This document shows, piece after piece, positions 45,801-54,303 of a stretch of 64,000 bases of DNA; the stretch's first letter is position 1; each line of letters begins with the position of its first letter. Origin of the DNA: Korobacter sp963758505. Its GTDB lineage: Bacteria; Acidobacteriota; Terriglobia; Terriglobales; Acidobacteriaceae. Under the pieces are notes generated by a model. The model was not told the origin of the DNA and did no database searches. It was given only the letters and a program-made list of their open reading frames with translations. The DNA is taken from contig CAVWVJ010000001.1 in NCBI GenBank assembly GCA_963758505.1, positions 496,001 through 560,000 of the forward strand. Direction: 5' to 3'. Both the position numbers and the translations under genes were made by a program.

Positions 45801-48281
45801 ACCGCCAACCAGGTCTTCAGCGCCACCAGCACCCGCGCCATCTCGCTGACATCGATCTCGAAACCGGGAAGGGAGTTCCCGCGTCCGCAGACGCCACCAC
45901 CTCCTCCGACGCCGAGCGTAATAACGCCGCCCGCAGTCGTCGCACCCGAGCCGCCGAAAGTTGAGAATAACGCCGCCCTGCAGGAGCCATCGGTCGCGCT
46001 CCCGATTGAGGAAGTCTCTCCCTCTTCGGTGGTAGAGCCTGCGGTACAAGCGAGTTCTCCTGTTGCGCCGCCCGTCTCTGAGTCCGTGGCCACTCCCCCC
46101 GTCGTCGAGCCAGAGGCACCGCCACCGGAAACCAAAGTCGAACCGCCTTCCGCACCCAAGGAACAAGCGCCCACACCGCCCGTGGTGGTGCAGAGCCCTC
46201 CGCCCCCGGAGCCGGCGAAGATCGAGTCGCCGCCACCGATGCGCGCCGAAGATCTTCCGCTGGAACTGCAAAGTTGGGGCGAGAATCTCGCCGCAAATGC
46301 GGCGCCGCCTCCGCCACCGGTACAGCGCGAAGTCATTCCGGAGAAAGTGGCAGTGCCACCGGTTGCCGAAGTGAAAGTGGAGACCCCTCCAGCGAAGCCA
46401 CCGCAGCGGAAAGCCGCACCCGTTCAGGCCCCGGTGCAGCGTCCACCGGAGGTCAAGGTCCAGAAAGCTCCTCCGGCGCGAGTCAAATCGAGCGGGATTC
46501 CCTGGCCGCTGGTTGCCGGTACTGCTGGGACCGTCCTCTTGATCGCGCTGGTTGTCTGGAAGATGTGGCCGACTGGAGCCAAGAACGGGATTCCGGCTAC
46601 CGTCGTCAGCACCACGCCAGCGGGCGTCACGGTGCAGGTGCAGAACGAGTCTTGTGTTACGCCCAACTGCACCTTGCAGCTCTCGCCTGGCGATTACCAA
46701 CTCCGGGCCTCGCTCGCCGGCTACAAACCGGAAACCCGGACCATCCACGTGGCGCCCGGCGCGCCGCCGCCCGCCGACATCGCCATGCAGCCGCTGCCGA
46801 CCACCGTCCGGGTGAACACGAATTTCAGCAACGGAGACGTTAGTCTCGATGGCAAAGCTGTCGGATCGCTTCATGGCGGCCAACTCGAGATTGCCAGTGT
46901 CGATGCAGGGCAACACACCCTCAGGGTCTCCAGCGGCGGTGCGCGTACCGAAGTTTCCTTCGAGGCCGGTATCGCGAATCCCCCCGAGGTCCGCAATAAA
47001 TCGGTGGCACAAGACGTCGCGGCATTCGCGGTCTCCACGATCTTGGGTCGTGCTCGTCTCGATTGCAACTGTGGTGACGGCACGAAACTCATTATGGATG
47101 GCCATGATCTTGGACAGGTGACAGCCGGACGGCAGGATCTTGGAACCTTGTCCGAGGGTTCGCATCGCCTCCAGATCGGCGAAGGCGACAACGCTACCAC
47201 GCATACGGTGCAAGTTTCGTCGGCACCGGTACTGGACCTGTTTCTCGATGCCGAACGAAACGTCGGCATTCTCGTTGTCCAGAGCAAGATCAGCGGTGCT
47301 TCGGTTTATATCGATGGGCGCCAGGCCGGCGTTACCGATAGTCTTGGCGTATTCCGCGCGGCCCTCCCCGCGAAAGATGTAAACGTCAGGGTTTCCAAGT
47401 CCGGATTCAAGCCCGTTGCCCAGCAGACGGCCACGCTGAAGAACAAGCAGGAAACGGCGCTGAATTTCGACCTGCAGCCGGTTGTGCAAACCTCCAAGCT
47501 TGTCATCGACGGCAAACTGTCTGGCGTGTCGATTTCGATTGATGGCAGGGAAGTGGGCGTTACCGGCTCGAAAGGACAGTTCTCCCTCGAGGTGCAGCCC
47601 GGCAATCACACCGTTGAGTTGAGCAAGAACGGTTTCCAGACGCAGCGGGTGAACACTCTCTTCGCTGCCGGTGATACCAATACACTTCCGGCCGACCTCG
47701 TTGCGAAACAACAGCCACGCAAGGAGACTCCGGTGCAGGTGGCAACGAACTCGACACCGCCACCGCCTGCGGTGCAACCCGCAAAGGAGAAACCTGCCGC
47801 GCCTACGCCCAGTCCCGACCAGGCAGAGTGGCTGCGGGTACGCGATTCCAACGATCCAGCTGCCTTGGAAGCGTTCGCCAACCATTATCCAGCCAGCCCC
47901 TTCGCCGACGTCGCCCGCGATCGGCTGCGGCAGTTGCAGACCGCGTCCGATCGTAGCGGTATCCTGGCAGCCCTGCAGCGCTACGCGGATGCTTATCAGC
48001 ACAAAAACGCGGAGGAGTTGGCGGCCATCTGGCCAAGCCTCGACAAGGATTCTAAGAAGAAGCTCTCGGAATCCTTCAAGAGCGCGCAATCGATTCAGCC
48101 CAACGTGCGCCCCGATGCCGACCCTTCGATCTCCGGCGACTCCGCTACCGTCACCTGCGCCCGTAACATTGCTTTCACCTTCGCCGGCGGCGAATCCAGA
48201 AATGTCAACGACCGGGTTCTCATCAGCTTGCGCAAGAAGTCGGGCGCGTGGTTCATCGACAGCGTCCGGGTCGCGAACTAA
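42864..48281 (+). CDS. Giant Ser/Thr protein kinase with helical repeats and PEGA domains
   Basis: The 1805-residue protein begins with a complete Hanks-type kinase domain (residues 15-275): LGRGGMGVVYKA, catalytic lysine VAIKRI (K44), HRDIKPANLM and DFGIAR. From about 285 to 1000 there are many TPR-like helical pairs with coiled-coil character. A proline-rich stretch spans about 1000-1190, then one membrane helix (WPLVAGTAGTVLLIALVVW). Outside the membrane are several PEGA-type beta repeats (YKPETRTIHV; GASVYIDGRQAGVTD; GVSISIDGREVGVTG) and a C-terminal SnoaL/NTF2-like domain (ALQRYADAYQHKNAEELAAIWP). It could sense the periplasm or cell wall and phosphorylate FHA partners such as the cyclase 162 bp upstream. 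The ribosome site is distant (GGAGG 13 bases away). Confidence 0.9.
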   Translation: MSSPNINRTKKIGKYEILDILGRGGMGVVYKAVDPSIGRLVAIKRITGNFADDPKFLKRFYREAKSTGSLQHQNIVIVHDLGDCDGTPFLVMEFLEGESLDVIIRQERPLSMMEKLNYIIQVCNGLQYAHERNIVHRDIKPANLMVLNNGNVKIVDFGIARIEDDMHMTMPSQVLGTFHYMSKEQINNEPLDGRTDIYSTAVVLYQLLTFHLPFNGKDTGSTLLKIINDPPPPLSEYLKSYPPELDAIMQRALAKSRDERYQTAEEFALDLMQVQEQFRVEIAAEYLKGAEDALQRGELTKAQEQCREILRFERQGTRTGIPLHEAKQLLQQVQQLIQKQQRSDQAQQLRVQAQEALAAEEFDRALTYVTQAVQLDPDNKDLQTYRDSIAESKNRADHHREAFKKAQSAHYAGDLTEALQEIDQALKFDSSNTDAQALRAEITHEIEQRRRQSAVQGLVQEAQKQISSRQFTSAIEALQKAEALDPSAPGIVELMTLASNGRKQEIRRKELERFSSAITDALNQDDYAGACKRADEALAEFPDDRGLVKLKAMAERRREAAEKRQFVEEQVASARKLLDSKQAETALHNLEAACAKYPNEPALMSVLTIVQQTIRQEQEEARKNDILRRAKEALRAKQFDEAVQVLQSSAEFKSAPEIEDLLQFAKEEAAAFQHQQRVEAVANEAHRLMSAEEYEQAIVYLRGALLDLPDEELNILLADAERHVEDFNRRVSECVETAERLLRVDRVTEAVRFLDSQAEMFSTSPRFQEISARARDCDERLQQINAAVQTATTALAAHDWDTGLKAIEDCRQTYGEHSDLARLATQLVADRSEGATAAVTKATKDCRTLFLARSYEDAMQLLDGVMDKLDYVPEALRLRYTALHEEAERGLIWKQQEAELARSKPESTGSETAERTSWALEASTRHTTDAGALRERDLEELQQLAEESATTVLAEQLPAISARARVLADRHAADEQVQSTANQVFSATSTRAISLTSISKPGREFPRPQTPPPPPTPSVITPPAVVAPEPPKVENNAALQEPSVALPIEEVSPSSVVEPAVQASSPVAPPVSESVATPPVVEPEAPPPETKVEPPSAPKEQAPTPPVVVQSPPPPEPAKIESPPPMRAEDLPLELQSWGENLAANAAPPPPPVQREVIPEKVAVPPVAEVKVETPPAKPPQRKAAPVQAPVQRPPEVKVQKAPPARVKSSGIPWPLVAGTAGTVLLIALVVWKMWPTGAKNGIPATVVSTTPAGVTVQVQNESCVTPNCTLQLSPGDYQLRASLAGYKPETRTIHVAPGAPPPADIAMQPLPTTVRVNTNFSNGDVSLDGKAVGSLHGGQLEIASVDAGQHTLRVSSGGARTEVSFEAGIANPPEVRNKSVAQDVAAFAVSTILGRARLDCNCGDGTKLIMDGHDLGQVTAGRQDLGTLSEGSHRLQIGEGDNATTHTVQVSSAPVLDLFLDAERNVGILVVQSKISGASVYIDGRQAGVTDSLGVFRAALPAKDVNVRVSKSGFKPVAQQTATLKNKQETALNFDLQPVVQTSKLVIDGKLSGVSISIDGREVGVTGSKGQFSLEVQPGNHTVELSKNGFQTQRVNTLFAAGDTNTLPADLVAKQQPRKETPVQVATNSTPPPPAVQPAKEKPAAPTPSPDQAEWLRVRDSNDPAALEAFANHYPASPFADVARDRLRQLQTASDRSGILAALQRYADAYQHKNAEELAAIWPSLDKDSKKKLSESFKSAQSIQPNVRPDADPSISGDSATVTCARNIAFTFAGGESRNVNDRVLISLRKKSGAWFIDSVRVAN

Positions 48282-48467
48282 TCCGCAACCGCCAGTGATT
48301 TTCGGACACTCAAACTGCTTTGCATAGGACTACGTAAGATCACGCAGTACAGCCCGCGGTGAACACAGGCGACCATGCAAAGTTCCCCCTTGACGAAACT
48401 TTCGTGGCAGTTCAAACTCTTGCGACTTGGGCCCGCCGTTCCTACCTAACAATCGGGGTGTGTGGAT

Positions 48468-49847
48468 ATGAGACGTATGTCTCTTCGTGACGTCGTTACG
48501 GCCATCCAGTTCGTGCTTGTATCTTCATTCGTCTCTGCGCAGTTTGTGCCTCCACCGGTTTGTGCTTCCAAACTGCAGAATTCGATGGCGTGCGTCATCC
48601 CTCAGACCTACGGCCCTAACGGCCTCACTCTGCCCAACCCGAGCCATGAAGCTCACTTCGCCGCCACCTCCGCTGAATACACCACTGCGCTCAACGTGTC
48701 GCTGGGCAGCGAACTCACACTCCTCGCATTGCCGTCGCCCGCGTCGGGCCTGATCTTCACCACCGACCCAACCCTGGGTACCGTAATTCCTTCGAATGAG
48801 AGTTACGGTCCAATCCTCGCCGAGCGGGCGGAGACCATCGGACGCCATCGCTTCTATATCGCGGGCACCTATCAAAACTTCAATTTCAGCTCTCTGGATG
48901 GCATCGACCTGAAACATCTGCCGGTCGTCTTCGGCCATGCGCAGTTCCAGATCGGCGGCGTGAATCCGCCCTACGAGCAGGATTACATCACGACTCAGAA
49001 TCGTATCGACTTGAAAGCCCACCAGGTCACCTTGTATGCCACCTACGGGCTCACCAACCGTATCGATGTCTCCGTGGCGGTGCCGATTACCGAGGTTTCG
49101 CTCTCCATCGGCTCAAATGCAACCATCATCCGGATAGCGCCGCAGCCCGTGGCGCCGGGTGCCCCGTATTACTCCTCTACGAACGGCACTGGCTATTACC
49201 ACTATTTCAATGCGGCGGATCCTGCCGGCAGCGTGAACCAGACCTTCACGAACTTCAGCAGCGCTACCGGAGTCGGAGATATTGTTCTGCGCGTGAAGGG
49301 CACGCTCTTGAAGCTTGAGCGAACCCGCGTTGCGCTTGGCGTTGACGTCCGCACCCCCTCCGGCAACGCGCAGAATTTCCTTGGCTCCGGCGCTCCCGGT
49401 GTGAAGGGCTTCGTCGTGGCGTCGTACCGCGCGCGTTTTTCACCGCACGTGAACATCGGTTACGAATACAACGGCCAATCCATCCTTGCTGGCGATGTCG
49501 CTTCCGATACCACTGGCAAGTTGCCCAACGAATTCTTCTATTCCGGCGGCGTTGACGTCGGTCTTACCAAGCGCTGGACCATCGCCGCCGACCTGCTCGG
49601 CGCCCGCCTTTCCAGTACCGATCGCATTCAACGCACTGGCTATACCGATGTGAACGGAGACCCCCAGCCTGGAGTGGCGCAGATCGCGGTGTACCGTGAC
49701 TCCGTCAATATGGACGATGTCTCCATCGGAACCAAAGTCGGTTTAGTCGGAAACCTGCTGCTGACCGGAAATGTATTGTTCAAGGTAAATGACGCCGGAC
49801 TGCGCGCAAACGTCGTCCCACTCGTCGGACTTTCCTATTCGTTCTGA
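48468..49847 (+). CDS. Outer-membrane beta-barrel protein
   Basis: The protein of about 459 residues opens with a signal peptide (VVTAIQFVLVSSFVSA). The rest has alternating strands with aromatic girdle residues and ends in LVGLSYSF, a C-terminal phenylalanine typical of barrel proteins. Stretches such as GVGDIVLRVKGTLLK, VALGVDVRTPSGNAQNFLGSGAPG and NIGYEYNG recall the transporter-like barrels annotated as MetA-pathway/phenol-degradation type. The ligand is unknown. The ATG at 48468 is preferred over a GTG two codons earlier. The gene lies between the kinase and the K+ channel. Confidence 0.65.
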   Translation: MRRMSLRDVVTAIQFVLVSSFVSAQFVPPPVCASKLQNSMACVIPQTYGPNGLTLPNPSHEAHFAATSAEYTTALNVSLGSELTLLALPSPASGLIFTTDPTLGTVIPSNESYGPILAERAETIGRHRFYIAGTYQNFNFSSLDGIDLKHLPVVFGHAQFQIGGVNPPYEQDYITTQNRIDLKAHQVTLYATYGLTNRIDVSVAVPITEVSLSIGSNATIIRIAPQPVAPGAPYYSSTNGTGYYHYFNAADPAGSVNQTFTNFSSATGVGDIVLRVKGTLLKLERTRVALGVDVRTPSGNAQNFLGSGAPGVKGFVVASYRARFSPHVNIGYEYNGQSILAGDVASDTTGKLPNEFFYSGGVDVGLTKRWTIAADLLGARLSSTDRIQRTGYTDVNGDPQPGVAQIAVYRDSVNMDDVSIGTKVGLVGNLLLTGNVLFKVNDAGLRANVVPLVGLSYSF

Positions 49848-49889
49848 TGAATACTTCAGGTTTGGTAGCTCCGTCCTGAGGAACTGCCG

Positions 49890-50939
49890 ATGAACCTTCG
49901 CCGCCGCCTGGCGGTCTCTCTTCTGGTGCTGCTGGCCGATGCGTCCGTGGCCGTCATCGGATACCGTTGGCTGGGCGGCCCCTCCGTTACCCTTCTCAAT
50001 GCCATCTACATGGCCGTCGTCAGCCTCACGGGAGTAGGCTACGGCGAAATCGTTGACACCAGCCGCATCCCCGCGCTGCGAGTTTTCAACATCTTTGTCC
50101 TCCTCGTGGGCGTCGCCACCACCGTCTACGTGTTTTCCTTGATGACCGCTTTCGTGGTGGAAGGAGAACTCCACGCACTTTTCCGGAGAGGCAGGATGCG
50201 CAAGAAAATTAGCCAGCTCAGCGACCACTTCATCGTCTGCGGCCTCGGCGAGACGGGGCGGTACGCCGCCGAGGAAATGCATAAAACCGGGACCGATTAC
50301 ATCGCCATCGATATGTCGGAGCAAGTCGTCTCGCGATTGCGCGAGCAACCGGGAAGCCCTTTGGCCGATATGCTCTATGTCATCGGCGACAGCACCGATG
50401 AAGCGGTGCTCCAGGAAGCCGGACTCGACCGTGCCCGTGGCATCATCGCTTGTGTGGCCAGCGATAAAGACAACCTGGTCATTACCGTTCTGGTACGGCA
50501 GCAGAACCCCTCCATCCGCATCGTCTCCCGGTACAAGGAGCTTAATTTCTCCGAGCGGATGCTCAAGGCCGGCGCCAATTCCACCGTCTCGCCGAATCGC
50601 ATCGGAGGCTTGCGCCTCGCCAGTGAGGTGTTGCGTCCTCATGTCGTAGGTTTCCTGGACCTGATGCTTCAGGAAAAATCCAGGACCTTGCGCATCGAGG
50701 AGATCCTGATCGGCAACGGCTCCCCCTGGGCGGGATCCACCGTGGGCAAACTTCAGTTACGGGCGCGCTTCCACCTCATGGTGCTCGCCATCAAAAAGGC
50801 CGGCCACGACTCCGATCGCCTCCTGTTCAATCCCGCCGAGGAAGACATCGTCTCGGGCGGCGCCGTCATCATCGTAATGGGCGACCTCAACGATCTGCGC
50901 GAGGCTCGAGCGGAAGCCGAACGAATCGGCGCGCCCTAA
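49890..50939 (+). CDS. Potassium channel with RCK (TrkA-N/TrkA-C) domains
   Basis: A 349-residue protein with two membrane helices (about residues 7-27 and 67-92) around a pore loop bearing the selectivity filter TGVGYGE. The RCK part starts at about residue 110 with a Rossmann motif (HFIVCGLGETGRYAAEEM) and DSTDEAVLQEAGLDRARGI, and ends with a TrkA-C domain (IEEILIGNGSPWAGSTVGKL). It should pass K+ and be gated by a nucleotide or ion bound to the ring of RCK domains. It stands alone, convergent with htrA. Confidence 0.88.
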   Translation: MNLRRRLAVSLLVLLADASVAVIGYRWLGGPSVTLLNAIYMAVVSLTGVGYGEIVDTSRIPALRVFNIFVLLVGVATTVYVFSLMTAFVVEGELHALFRRGRMRKKISQLSDHFIVCGLGETGRYAAEEMHKTGTDYIAIDMSEQVVSRLREQPGSPLADMLYVIGDSTDEAVLQEAGLDRARGIIACVASDKDNLVITVLVRQQNPSIRIVSRYKELNFSERMLKAGANSTVSPNRIGGLRLASEVLRPHVVGFLDLMLQEKSRTLRIEEILIGNGSPWAGSTVGKLQLRARFHLMVLAIKKAGHDSDRLLFNPAEEDIVSGGAVIIVMGDLNDLREARAEAERIGAP

Positions 50940-50971
50940 CCCCGGCAGCGTGTGAGCTGAAACTGGCCGAT

Positions 50972-50997
50972 TACGCCAGGGCCTGGACCCTGGCGTA
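50972..50997. terminator. Strong hairpin between convergent genes
   Basis: TACGCCAGGG and CCCTGGCGTA are exact complements around a six-base loop (CCTGGA). The hairpin sits in the 75-bp gap between the convergent K+ channel and htrA genes, as expected for a two-way terminator. No T-run follows on either strand, so it may work with Rho or by protecting RNA ends. Confidence 0.5.
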
Positions 50998-51014
50998 TCT
51001 CGGCATTGGGTTGA

Positions 51015-52550
51015 CTAGCCTTGCGCCGGATGCAGCACCCGGAAGCTGCTTCCGCCATGCGACCAGACGAGTACCAGCGCATCCCCGTCCTTCGCGACGC
51101 TCTCCAGCGCCTTCTGCACATCGGACGCCGACTGTACCGGCTTGCGATTCACTTCCGTGATCACATCCCCGGACTGCAGCCCTGCGTTGTCGGCCGGGCT
51201 CCCTGGTTTCACCTGTTCGATCACCGCGCCTTTCAATGCGTCGCCGGCCTGCAACTGCTGGCGAACGTCAGGCGTCAGATCGGCCAGCCCAAGCCCCCAG
51301 CGTGGCTTTCCGTGACTTGCTTCCGCGCTTTCGCTGCCGCGATCGCTTTTGTTCATCGCTTCCAGGGTTACCGGAAGATCGACCGATTTCCCATCACGCA
51401 TCGCCTTCAGTTGGAGCGTGGTTCCGGGCTGCTGCTCTCCGACTTCAACTTGTAACGCACCCGCGTCGGTCACAGTCTTTCCGTTGATTTCCGTGATGAC
51501 GTCGCCGACTTTCAGGCCCGCTTTGGCGCCGGGCGAGTTCGGTTCCACCTGCGTCACCACCGCTCCGCTGGCGTTGTTTACCTGGAAGAACTTGGCTTCA
51601 TCCGGTGTGACATCGCTGATGCCGATTCCCATGTAGCCATGGTTTACCTTGCCGTACTTGATCAGGCTGTCCACCGTGGGACGCACGATCTGCGCCGGAA
51701 TCGCGAATCCCATCCCGGAGAATCCGCCGGTCTCGGAGATCAGGAACGTGTTGATCCCTATCACCTCACCGTGCGCGTTCACCAGCGGTCCACCCGAGTT
51801 TCCCGGATTGATCGCTGCGTCCGTTTGAATGAACTCGCCCGGCGAACGCCGGTCCGCCGCATAAGGATTCGGACGGTTGAGTGCGCTGATGATGCCGCGC
51901 GTCACCGTGAAACGGAATCCCAGGGGATTGCCGAATGCCAGGACCGTCTGCCCCGGATGCAGTTTCGTCGAATCTCCGAGTGGGACGCTGGGCAGGTTCG
52001 TTGCATCCACCTTGATCACTGCGAGGTCGGTGAGCGGGTCGGCGCCGATGACCTTGGCAGCAAAAATCCGCCGGTCGGTCATCGTCACATGAATATCGAC
52101 CGCGCCCTCCACCACGTGATTGTTGGTCACGATGTATCCGTCGGGGGAAATGATCACGCCGCTGCCAAGCCCGTGCTCAATGCGCGGTTGCGGCTGCATG
52201 CGCTGGCCGAAACCAAAAGGACCAAACTGCCGCAGCGGGTTGGAATCGTTATCGTCGTCCTCCCCGTCCTGGGAAAGGTTCGAAGCTTCCGCCCCTCTCT
52301 TCGAGGTAACGGTCACATTCACCACCGCCGGCGTTACCCGCGCCGCCAGCGTTTCCATTGCATGATCCAGTGAAATTAGAGCGCCTACGCTATCGTCGTT
52401 GAGCGGCGCCGCAGCAGGCGCAGGCGTTGCCGCCCCGGCCCGCGTTGCAAATTCGTACCCAGCCAGCGAGAAAACCACCATCGCTGACAAAATGCCGACA
52501 AAGAAACGGCGGTAAAACGCCGTCCTCTTCTCTTGAATCCAGTTCTTCAC
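51015..52550 (-). CDS. DegP/HtrA-family serine protease with two PDZ domains
   Basis: The 511-residue protein has an N-terminal anchor or signal (FFVGILSAMVVFSLAGYEFA), so it works in the periplasm. The trypsin-like domain carries the catalytic triad H145 (TNNHVVEG), D175 (DLAVIKVD) and S252 (NPGNSGGPL). Two PDZ domains follow, about residues 285-385 and 410-505. A linker near residues 92-122 is acidic and rich in Gly/Gln. It degrades or refolds damaged envelope proteins. The GTG start has AGGAG seven bases ahead, and just upstream lies a dyad (52565-52580) identical in its arms to that in front of blaI. Control by the neighbouring BlaI repressor is therefore likely. Confidence 0.92.
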   Translation of the reverse strand: MKNWIQEKRTAFYRRFFVGILSAMVVFSLAGYEFATRAGAATPAPAAAPLNDDSVGALISLDHAMETLAARVTPAVVNVTVTSKRGAEASNLSQDGEDDDNDSNPLRQFGPFGFGQRMQPQPRIEHGLGSGVIISPDGYIVTNNHVVEGAVDIHVTMTDRRIFAAKVIGADPLTDLAVIKVDATNLPSVPLGDSTKLHPGQTVLAFGNPLGFRFTVTRGIISALNRPNPYAADRRSPGEFIQTDAAINPGNSGGPLVNAHGEVIGINTFLISETGGFSGMGFAIPAQIVRPTVDSLIKYGKVNHGYMGIGISDVTPDEAKFFQVNNASGAVVTQVEPNSPGAKAGLKVGDVITEINGKTVTDAGALQVEVGEQQPGTTLQLKAMRDGKSVDLPVTLEAMNKSDRGSESAEASHGKPRWGLGLADLTPDVRQQLQAGDALKGAVIEQVKPGSPADNAGLQSGDVITEVNRKPVQSASDVQKALESVAKDGDALVLVWSHGGSSFRVLHPAQG

Positions 52551-52564
52551 GGTATGTCTCCTGT

Positions 52565-52580
52565 AACTAATTGTTTAGTT
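52565..52580. promoter_or_regulatory. BlaI-type operator upstream of htrA
   Basis: AACTAA-TTGT-TTAGTT is a dyad with perfect six-base arms, ending 15 bases before the htrA start codon. The same arms occur before blaI (54349-54364), and the surrounding bases also match (T before, GT/GC-AGAGC after). A repressor here would block promoter or early transcription. Confidence 0.6.
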
Positions 52581-52603
52581 GTAGAGCGCAAAAAAACTTG
52601 CCC

Positions 52604-53929
52604 TCAAATCTGTAAAGCAATCACCGATTCCAGCTGCGTTTCCGCGCCCGATCCTTCGTCTACTTTCCAAATGCAAATACTCCAGGCAGTCGGCCCGTAC
52701 ACGTCATACTCCGCTTGTCGCAAGATCACATAGACCTGGGGAGCCGAAATCTGCGGTTGAATTGCCTTGCTCCGTCGAACCTTCGGCTTGCGTGCAACCG
52801 GCACCTTCGCGCGCAAGGAAGCGGCCACCGCGTTCGGATGGAACGCGGCAGGAATCAGCTGGGGTGCGCCCGTTCCCGTCTTCTTCACCGGGTTCAGCCG
52901 TACTGGGCTGTGAACCGGGCTCAGCCCGGCAGCACGCATTCCCCCCATCGTGTTCGCCGAATCCAATGGGTTCTGGAACGATATGAGTTGAGGCGCTTGC
53001 GCTGTGACCCCGAAGATGATGGCAAACAACGCTGCGCTCAGGCCGAGCAGAGGCCTCCGCGGCGCCTGCCGCTTCGATCTGTTTCCCGCCAGGATCTCCG
53101 CAATGCGCAACGACAACTGGCAGACCCGGCCGATCAAGCCTTGCACCAGCGCCAGCTTTCCGCCGCGTTGCACCTTTTCCGTAAACGAGATCAGCAACGC
53201 AGCATAACTCCTCGGGCTCCGCGTCTCGTCCACCACCATCTCGTCGCAAGCCATCTCCCGCTCCAGCGTCAGGCGCCGCTCGATCCACCACACTGCCGGA
53301 TGAAAGAAGAAGACCGCCTTCACCAGCTTCTGCGCGAGATTGCTCCAATCGTCCCAGCGACGCAGGTGCGCCAACTCATGCAGCAGGATGACTTCCATCT
53401 CTTCCGGGCAGATCTCCGGTAAGAGCGATACCGGGAACACCACGGCTGGCCGAAAGAAGCCCATCGCCGTCGGGACACCCACTTCGTCCGAAGCGCAGAG
53501 GCTCACTCTCCGTCGGCCTCGCTGCTCTTGCAGCCGGGCACCGATCATCGGGGCAAGCGAGGCTGCATTCAGCTCCACACAATTCCGCCGCAATTGGAGT
53601 ACCCGCCAGAGTCCGGCCCCCAGTTTCAAGAGGGAAAGAGAGACCCCTACGATCCATCCGGCAAACAAGTAGAAAGCGAAGGAAGCCGGCAGGTTCAGCC
53701 TGGAGGCCGCCATCGACCGCGAAGATACGAGGTGTGAAACCGTCAGGAAGGGAAGTGCCGCAATCGCCAGCAGGGCAACGAACCATATCGCAAAGCGAGT
53801 CTTGGAACTGTAACGCCCGAAGACGCGCAGCAGCGCCCAAACCGCCACCGCGAGAAACATACCCTCCAATGCCGTGTTCAGTGCTCGGCCGGTAAGACTC
53901 TGGGCTAAGGCTTCGAAGGCGTACCTCAT
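52604..53929 (-). CDS. M56-family membrane metalloprotease, BlaR1-like without penicillin sensor
   Basis: The 441-residue protein has about four membrane helices (near residues 20-36, 46-66, 84-104, and about 290-310). The zinc motif HELAH is at 184-188, with the downstream EREMACDEMV that completes the M56 signature. After the last helix only about 130 Pro/Ala/Lys-rich residues remain; the penicillin-binding domain of true BlaR1 is absent, so the signal is unknown. In BlaR1/MecR1 systems this protease leads to cleavage of the BlaI repressor. It overlaps blaI by four bases (ATGA-type), so the pair forms one unit. Confidence 0.85.
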   Translation of the reverse strand: MRYAFEALAQSLTGRALNTALEGMFLAVAVWALLRVFGRYSSKTRFAIWFVALLAIAALPFLTVSHLVSSRSMAASRLNLPASFAFYLFAGWIVGVSLSLLKLGAGLWRVLQLRRNCVELNAASLAPMIGARLQEQRGRRRVSLCASDEVGVPTAMGFFRPAVVFPVSLLPEICPEEMEVILLHELAHLRRWDDWSNLAQKLVKAVFFFHPAVWWIERRLTLEREMACDEMVVDETRSPRSYAALLISFTEKVQRGGKLALVQGLIGRVCQLSLRIAEILAGNRSKRQAPRRPLLGLSAALFAIIFGVTAQAPQLISFQNPLDSANTMGGMRAAGLSPVHSPVRLNPVKKTGTGAPQLIPAAFHPNAVAASLRAKVPVARKPKVRRSKAIQPQISAPQVYVILRQAEYDVYGPTAWSICIWKVDEGSGAETQLESVIALQI

Positions 53930-54303
53930 TGCCGGTTGTCTCCTTCCAGCAACTCGCGCAGCCGCTTCAGCTCTTCAGCATCCATCGCCTCGTTCTGCAA
54001 GATGTTTAGAACCAATGCCTCGTGAGAGTTGCGGAAGAATCGCCCTACCAGGTGCCGGATCTCCGAGCGCGTCGCCTCTTCGCGACGAACCACCGGATGG
54101 AAAACATGGGCTCGCCCATCCTTTATATGCTTCACGTAGCGCTTTTTTTCCAGGATACGAACCGTGGTGAGAACCGAATTGTAGGCCAGGGAAATGGGCA
54201 GCCAATCCATCACCTGCTGCACCGTGCCGGATCCCTTTCGCCAGAGTACCTCCATGATGCGAAGTTCGGCTTCCGTCAATGTTTCGGACTGCTTGGGAGG
54301 CAC
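53926..54303 (-). CDS. blaI: BlaI/MecI/CopY-family transcriptional repressor
   Basis: The 125-residue protein has the winged-helix pattern of the family: LTEAELRIMEVLWRKGSGT at the start, then the recognition region LAYNSVLTTVRILEKKRYV, and a C-terminal dimer and cleavage part (RFFRNSHEALVLNIL). It starts at a GTG with AGGAG seven bases ahead. The M56 protease follows with a four-base overlap. A dyad with perfect arms lies 46 bases upstream and again before htrA, suggesting autoregulation plus control of the protease gene. Confidence 0.9.
   Translation of the reverse strand: MPPKQSETLTEAELRIMEVLWRKGSGTVQQVMDWLPISLAYNSVLTTVRILEKKRYVKHIKDGRAHVFHPVVRREEATRSEIRHLVGRFFRNSHEALVLNILQNEAMDAEELKRLRELLEGDNRQ

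Noticed and set aside
45762..48089. A 775-codon minus-strand frame opposite the giant kinase
   Set aside because: It mirrors the Pro-rich and PEGA part of the kinase and has unlikely composition (Arg-, Gly- and Leu-rich low complexity).
52604..54303. Calling the blaR1-blaI pair a beta-lactam resistance system
   Set aside because: The protease lacks a penicillin-binding sensor and there is no beta-lactamase gene; the shared operator points to htrA.
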